Below are positions 61,738 through 64,000 of a DNA stretch of 64,000 nt, in pieces (within the stretch, counting starts at the first letter, position 1; every line of letters begins with the position of its first letter). Source of the DNA: Terriglobia bacterium (GTDB taxonomy: Bacteria > Acidobacteriota > Terriglobia > Terriglobales > Acidobacteriaceae); NCBI GenBank assembly GCA_020073385.1, contig JAIQFH010000040.1:1-64000 (forward strand), given 5' to 3'. The translations under genes were made by a program, and so were the position numbers. The notes beneath the pieces are model-generated. The model made no database searches, was not told the DNA's origin, and worked only from the letters and a program-made list of their open reading frames with translations.

Positions 61738-61860
61738 TTCCTCCTAAGTCACGCGGGGTGATCCAACGCTGATCGGATGCAAGGGACATGACCAACCTAG
61801 ATCATCTTCTACTCGCATATAGCTCGCTTTCATCCCGAGTTCCATGCCGGTCGCGAGGAT

Positions 61861-63366
61861 CTATAACGTCTTCTCGTTGATATCGGTTCCTGTCTTTTTA
61901 CCCGTTCTGTGAAGCCTATAGCCTCGATAGAGCAGTGCCAAGGAGATCCAGGCGAGTAAGACGACCAGAGTGTACACGGGCGCAGCGGGAAACAACGCAA
62001 AGAGAACGGACAACCCAGCGAGCAGCGCGCCACTCATAAGAAGAATGCGCGCTTCTACTGGCTCCAGGACGCGCCTATTCGTAAACGCTGCACCGACTGC
62101 GTTTCCAATGCGAAGTGCTCCCGCTGCTACGCGGCCGATACTTCCACCGCCGCTAGTCGTAACGGGGACGGGATGGCGCGGCTCGCCGGGAGCTCGGACT
62201 CTCCGCTTGAGGTCGAGCACGATCTCCGTGGAGTTCATCAGATCCTGAAGGTACATTTCCTCCATCTGGCGTGCAAAGCCTTCGTCTTCGATTACCGCGT
62301 CCAGTTCGCAGTTTCCGAGCCAGCTTGCGATGTTAAGGTTGGTCGAACCGACGCGAGCCCACCGGCTGTCAGCCACCGCCGTCTTGGCGTGGACCATCGT
62401 GCCGTTCCACTCGAACACTCGAACTCCGGCCTCCAGCAGGGGACGATACCCAGCCCGTGACACCAGTCGGATAAGGGGAATGTCGGTAGCGTTTGGCACG
62501 AGCAGGCGCACATCAACCCCGTCACGCGCTGCGGCCGTCAGCGCCCGCACGTATGGCGTCGTACCGGCATAGTATGCATCCGTGAGCCAGATTCTCTCCC
62601 TCGCAAGGGCCGCGATAAGTTGGTCCAGTCGAAACAAGGCAGCGGTGGCGGGAACCGTGGCAACAATGCGAACCTTTACATCTCCGACTGGATCAGGTGC
62701 TCGGATGACTTCTTCGTCGGGAACAGGTGAACCCATCATCGCCCAGGTTTCGGCGAACGCACGTTCAATGTCAGCCACCGCCGGTCCGCGCACCTCCACT
62801 CCCGTGTCACGCCAAGGCTGGATGTTCTTTTCTGGTTGACCAACCCACATGCGACCAACACACAAGCCCGTGATGAAGGCTACGTCGCCGTCCACGGCCA
62901 GCATCTTTCGATGGTCTCGCGAAAGCCAGCCGAGGGGAGAATCAAGTCGGGGCGGGTTAAAGCAGCGCACCTCAATGCCGGCTGAGCGCAAAGTATCCCA
63001 AAACCGACGAGACGTTTTAGCCAGCGCGCCCATCCAGTCGTAGATGAGGCGCACTTGAACTCCCTCCCGCGCCTTCGCAATCAGAGCGTCTGCGAAGGTC
63101 TCTCCAGTTTGATCTTCGTGGAGGATGTAACATTCGAAATGAACGCGACGTTTGGCTTCGCGAATGGCTTTCAACCAAGCGGGATAATTTTCACCGGCAT
63201 CCTTCAGCAGCCTCACGCAGTTGCCGGCAATCAGAGGCGCTCCAGCCGCCCGTGAGAACGCGTGATCCGCGAGTGAGCGCGAATCCAGCATAAAGCGTTT
63301 TTCAGCATCTTCAATATTCGTGAATGCGCTCATCACACGCTCTGATCGACCGCGTGGGTTTGCCAT
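61861..63366 (-). CDS. ClsB-like cardiolipin synthase (phospholipase D superfamily)
   Basis: 501 residues (start at 63366 or the ATG at 63333). Two HKD motifs are [20 protein letters not shown] and [22 protein letters not shown] segments are near the C-terminus ([37 protein letters not shown]), whereas ClsA-type enzymes have them at the N-terminus. Joins phosphatidylglycerol (or PE) units to cardiolipin. In E. coli clsB is next to ybhP, an EEP-family gene; here an EEP gene lies divergently just upstream. Confidence 0.88.
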   Translation of the reverse strand: MANPRGRSERVMSAFTNIEDAEKRFMLDSRSLADHAFSRAAGAPLIAGNCVRLLKDAGENYPAWLKAIREAKRRVHFECYILHEDQTGETFADALIAKAREGVQVRLIYDWMGALAKTSRRFWDTLRSAGIEVRCFNPPRLDSPLGWLSRDHRKMLAVDGDVAFITGLCVGRMWVGQPEKNIQPWRDTGVEVRGPAVADIERAFAETWAMMGSPVPDEEVIRAPDPVGDVKVRIVATVPATAALFRLDQLIAALARERIWLTDAYYAGTTPYVRALTAAARDGVDVRLLVPNATDIPLIRLVSRAGYRPLLEAGVRVFEWNGTMVHAKTAVADSRWARVGSTNLNIASWLGNCELDAVIEDEGFARQMEEMYLQDLMNSTEIVLDLKRRVRAPGEPRHPVPVTTSGGGSIGRVAAGALRIGNAVGAAFTNRRVLEPVEARILLMSGALLAGLSVLFALFPAAPVYTLVVLLAWISLALLYRGYRLHRTGKKTGTDINEKTL

Positions 63367-63474
63367 GTATAAGATACATCAGCTCTTATTGAGCAAGCAC
63401 TTGGCCACCAACACCCGGAGTCGAGGGACATTGACGCGCATCTAAATAGAGGAACGAAGCACAGCAATCCGAAA

Positions 63475-64000
63475 ATGTTGAACAGGGTCAGGGTAGCAAC
63501 CTACAACATTCACAAATCTCGCGGACTGGATTGGCGAGTACGACCCAACAGGATCGTTGAAGTACTCCGCGAAATCGATGCCGATATAGTGGCCTTGCAG
63601 GAAGTAGTGAGCGCCCCAAATACCCGAGTGGCAGACCAGGCGCAATTCATCGCAACGGAGCTTCGCTACCACTCCTGTTTCGGTGAGAACCGCCGCGTCA
63701 ACGGATTGCCGTACGGTAATCTTCTGCTGAGTCGGTTCCACATGCGGGCAAGTTGCAATCACGACATAAGCACCGATGGCCGCGAGCGACGTGGATGCTT
63801 AAGAGTCGATATTGCAGTCGGCGAGACGACGCTGCACGTCTTCAATGTGCATCTGGGAACGAGCTTTTTTGAACGCCGTAAGCAGGGGCAAATGCTGGTC
63901 AGCAGAGAGATCTTGCAACGCTACGATCTGGAGGGACCTCGCATTATCCTGGGTGACTTCAACGAGTGGCCCCGCGGCCTGACGTCGCGGTTGCTCGCAT
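63475..64000 (+). CDS. Endonuclease/exonuclease/phosphatase-family protein (YbhP-like), partial
   Basis: Runs off the window's right end; 175 codons visible from ATG 63475. The EEP motifs are seen in order: ATYNIHKSRGLDWR, IVALQEVVS, GNLLLSRF, HVFNVHLGTSFFERRKQG and IILGDFNEWPRGL. These make a divalent-metal phosphodiesterase or phosphatase site. YbhP-like proteins are genomic neighbours of clsB in other bacteria, suggesting a lipid-phosphate role. A GAGGAAC lies about 20 bases upstream. Confidence 0.88.
   Translation, partial: MLNRVRVATYNIHKSRGLDWRVRPNRIVEVLREIDADIVALQEVVSAPNTRVADQAQFIATELRYHSCFGENRRVNGLPYGNLLLSRFHMRASCNHDISTDGRERRGCLRVDIAVGETTLHVFNVHLGTSFFERRKQGQMLVSREILQRYDLEGPRIILGDFNEWPRGLTSRLLA

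Noticed and set aside
63442-63762. Minus-strand frame at the right end
   Set aside because: The plus strand carries clear endonuclease/exonuclease/phosphatase motifs through the whole stretch.

Overview
The window looks like chromosomal DNA of a soil or sediment bacterium of the Acidobacteriota type. This is an inference from content: MacB-type permease arrays, a PhoB-type winged-helix regulator fused to a membrane segment and TPRs, a pseudo-receiver protein, a DUF5916 scrap, many zinc-ribbon and small secreted proteins, and moderately high GC. No rRNA is present. There is one intact tRNA (Asp, GTC) and one tRNA-Glu fragment.

Layout. 1-1.1 kb: the end of a tyrosine recombinase running into a tRNA-Glu 3' fragment (an attachment-site remnant), then a gene with an in-frame amber codon. 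1.25-5.9 kb: a MacA/MacB-like tripartite efflux operon with two permeases. 6.0-7.7 kb: an MFS transporter coupled to a ChrB C-terminal-domain protein. 7.7-8.8 kb: a patchwork of a DUF5916 scrap, a tract of nested inverted repeats that may be a structured RNA, and the first of three copies of a DUF932-like 3' gene fragment, which abuts a SulP transporter lacking its STAS domain. 8.8-22.5 kb: a long minus-strand locus. Read in its own direction it is an ArsR regulator, an OmpA-like protein, a cold-shock-like protein, a TPR protein, a MerR-like protein, two or three tiny ORFs, SulP with STAS, HyfB, HyfC, HyfE, HyfF, a NuoCD/HycE-like large subunit, a fused ferredoxin/HycG-like small subunit, and the truncated SulP. 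The large subunit has lost all four Ni-Fe cysteines, so this is a hydrogenase-related ion-translocating complex (Ehr type) and not a hydrogenase.

22.6-32.4 kb: the second and third DUF932-like fragments, an XRE/S24-like repressor, a Crp/Fnr regulator, a CHASE3-PAS histidine kinase with a pseudo-receiver partner, a receiver-only protein, and a MocR regulator divergent from a cupin/DoxX/SnoaL operon with candidate operators between them. 32.4-34.8 kb: a 5'-truncated group II intron (RT plus domains V and VI) fused in frame behind an ETF-ubiquinone oxidoreductase fragment, next to an ADP-ribosylglycohydrolase fragment. 34.8-43.1 kb: membrane proteins, an M3 peptidase flanked by an amidohydrolase and a truncated copy of it, and small secreted or enzyme-like proteins. 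43.3-52.1 kb: a minus-strand cluster of zinc-ribbon membrane proteins, small secreted paralogues and a multicopper oxidase, divergent from the TPR regulator at 52.3-55.0 kb. 55-60 kb: ferredoxin, hemerythrin, two methyltransferases, tRNA-Asp, and a di-haem peroxidase preceded by a perfect CRP-type palindrome. 59.7-61.7 kb: a universal stress protein gene split by a complete IS630-family element. 61.9-64 kb: a ClsB-like cardiolipin synthase divergent from an endonuclease/exonuclease/phosphatase gene that runs off the end.

The strongest candidates for something new are the regulator-rich Ehr/SulP locus, the structured-RNA candidate with the dispersed DUF932-like fragments, and the zinc-ribbon/multicopper-oxidase cluster.
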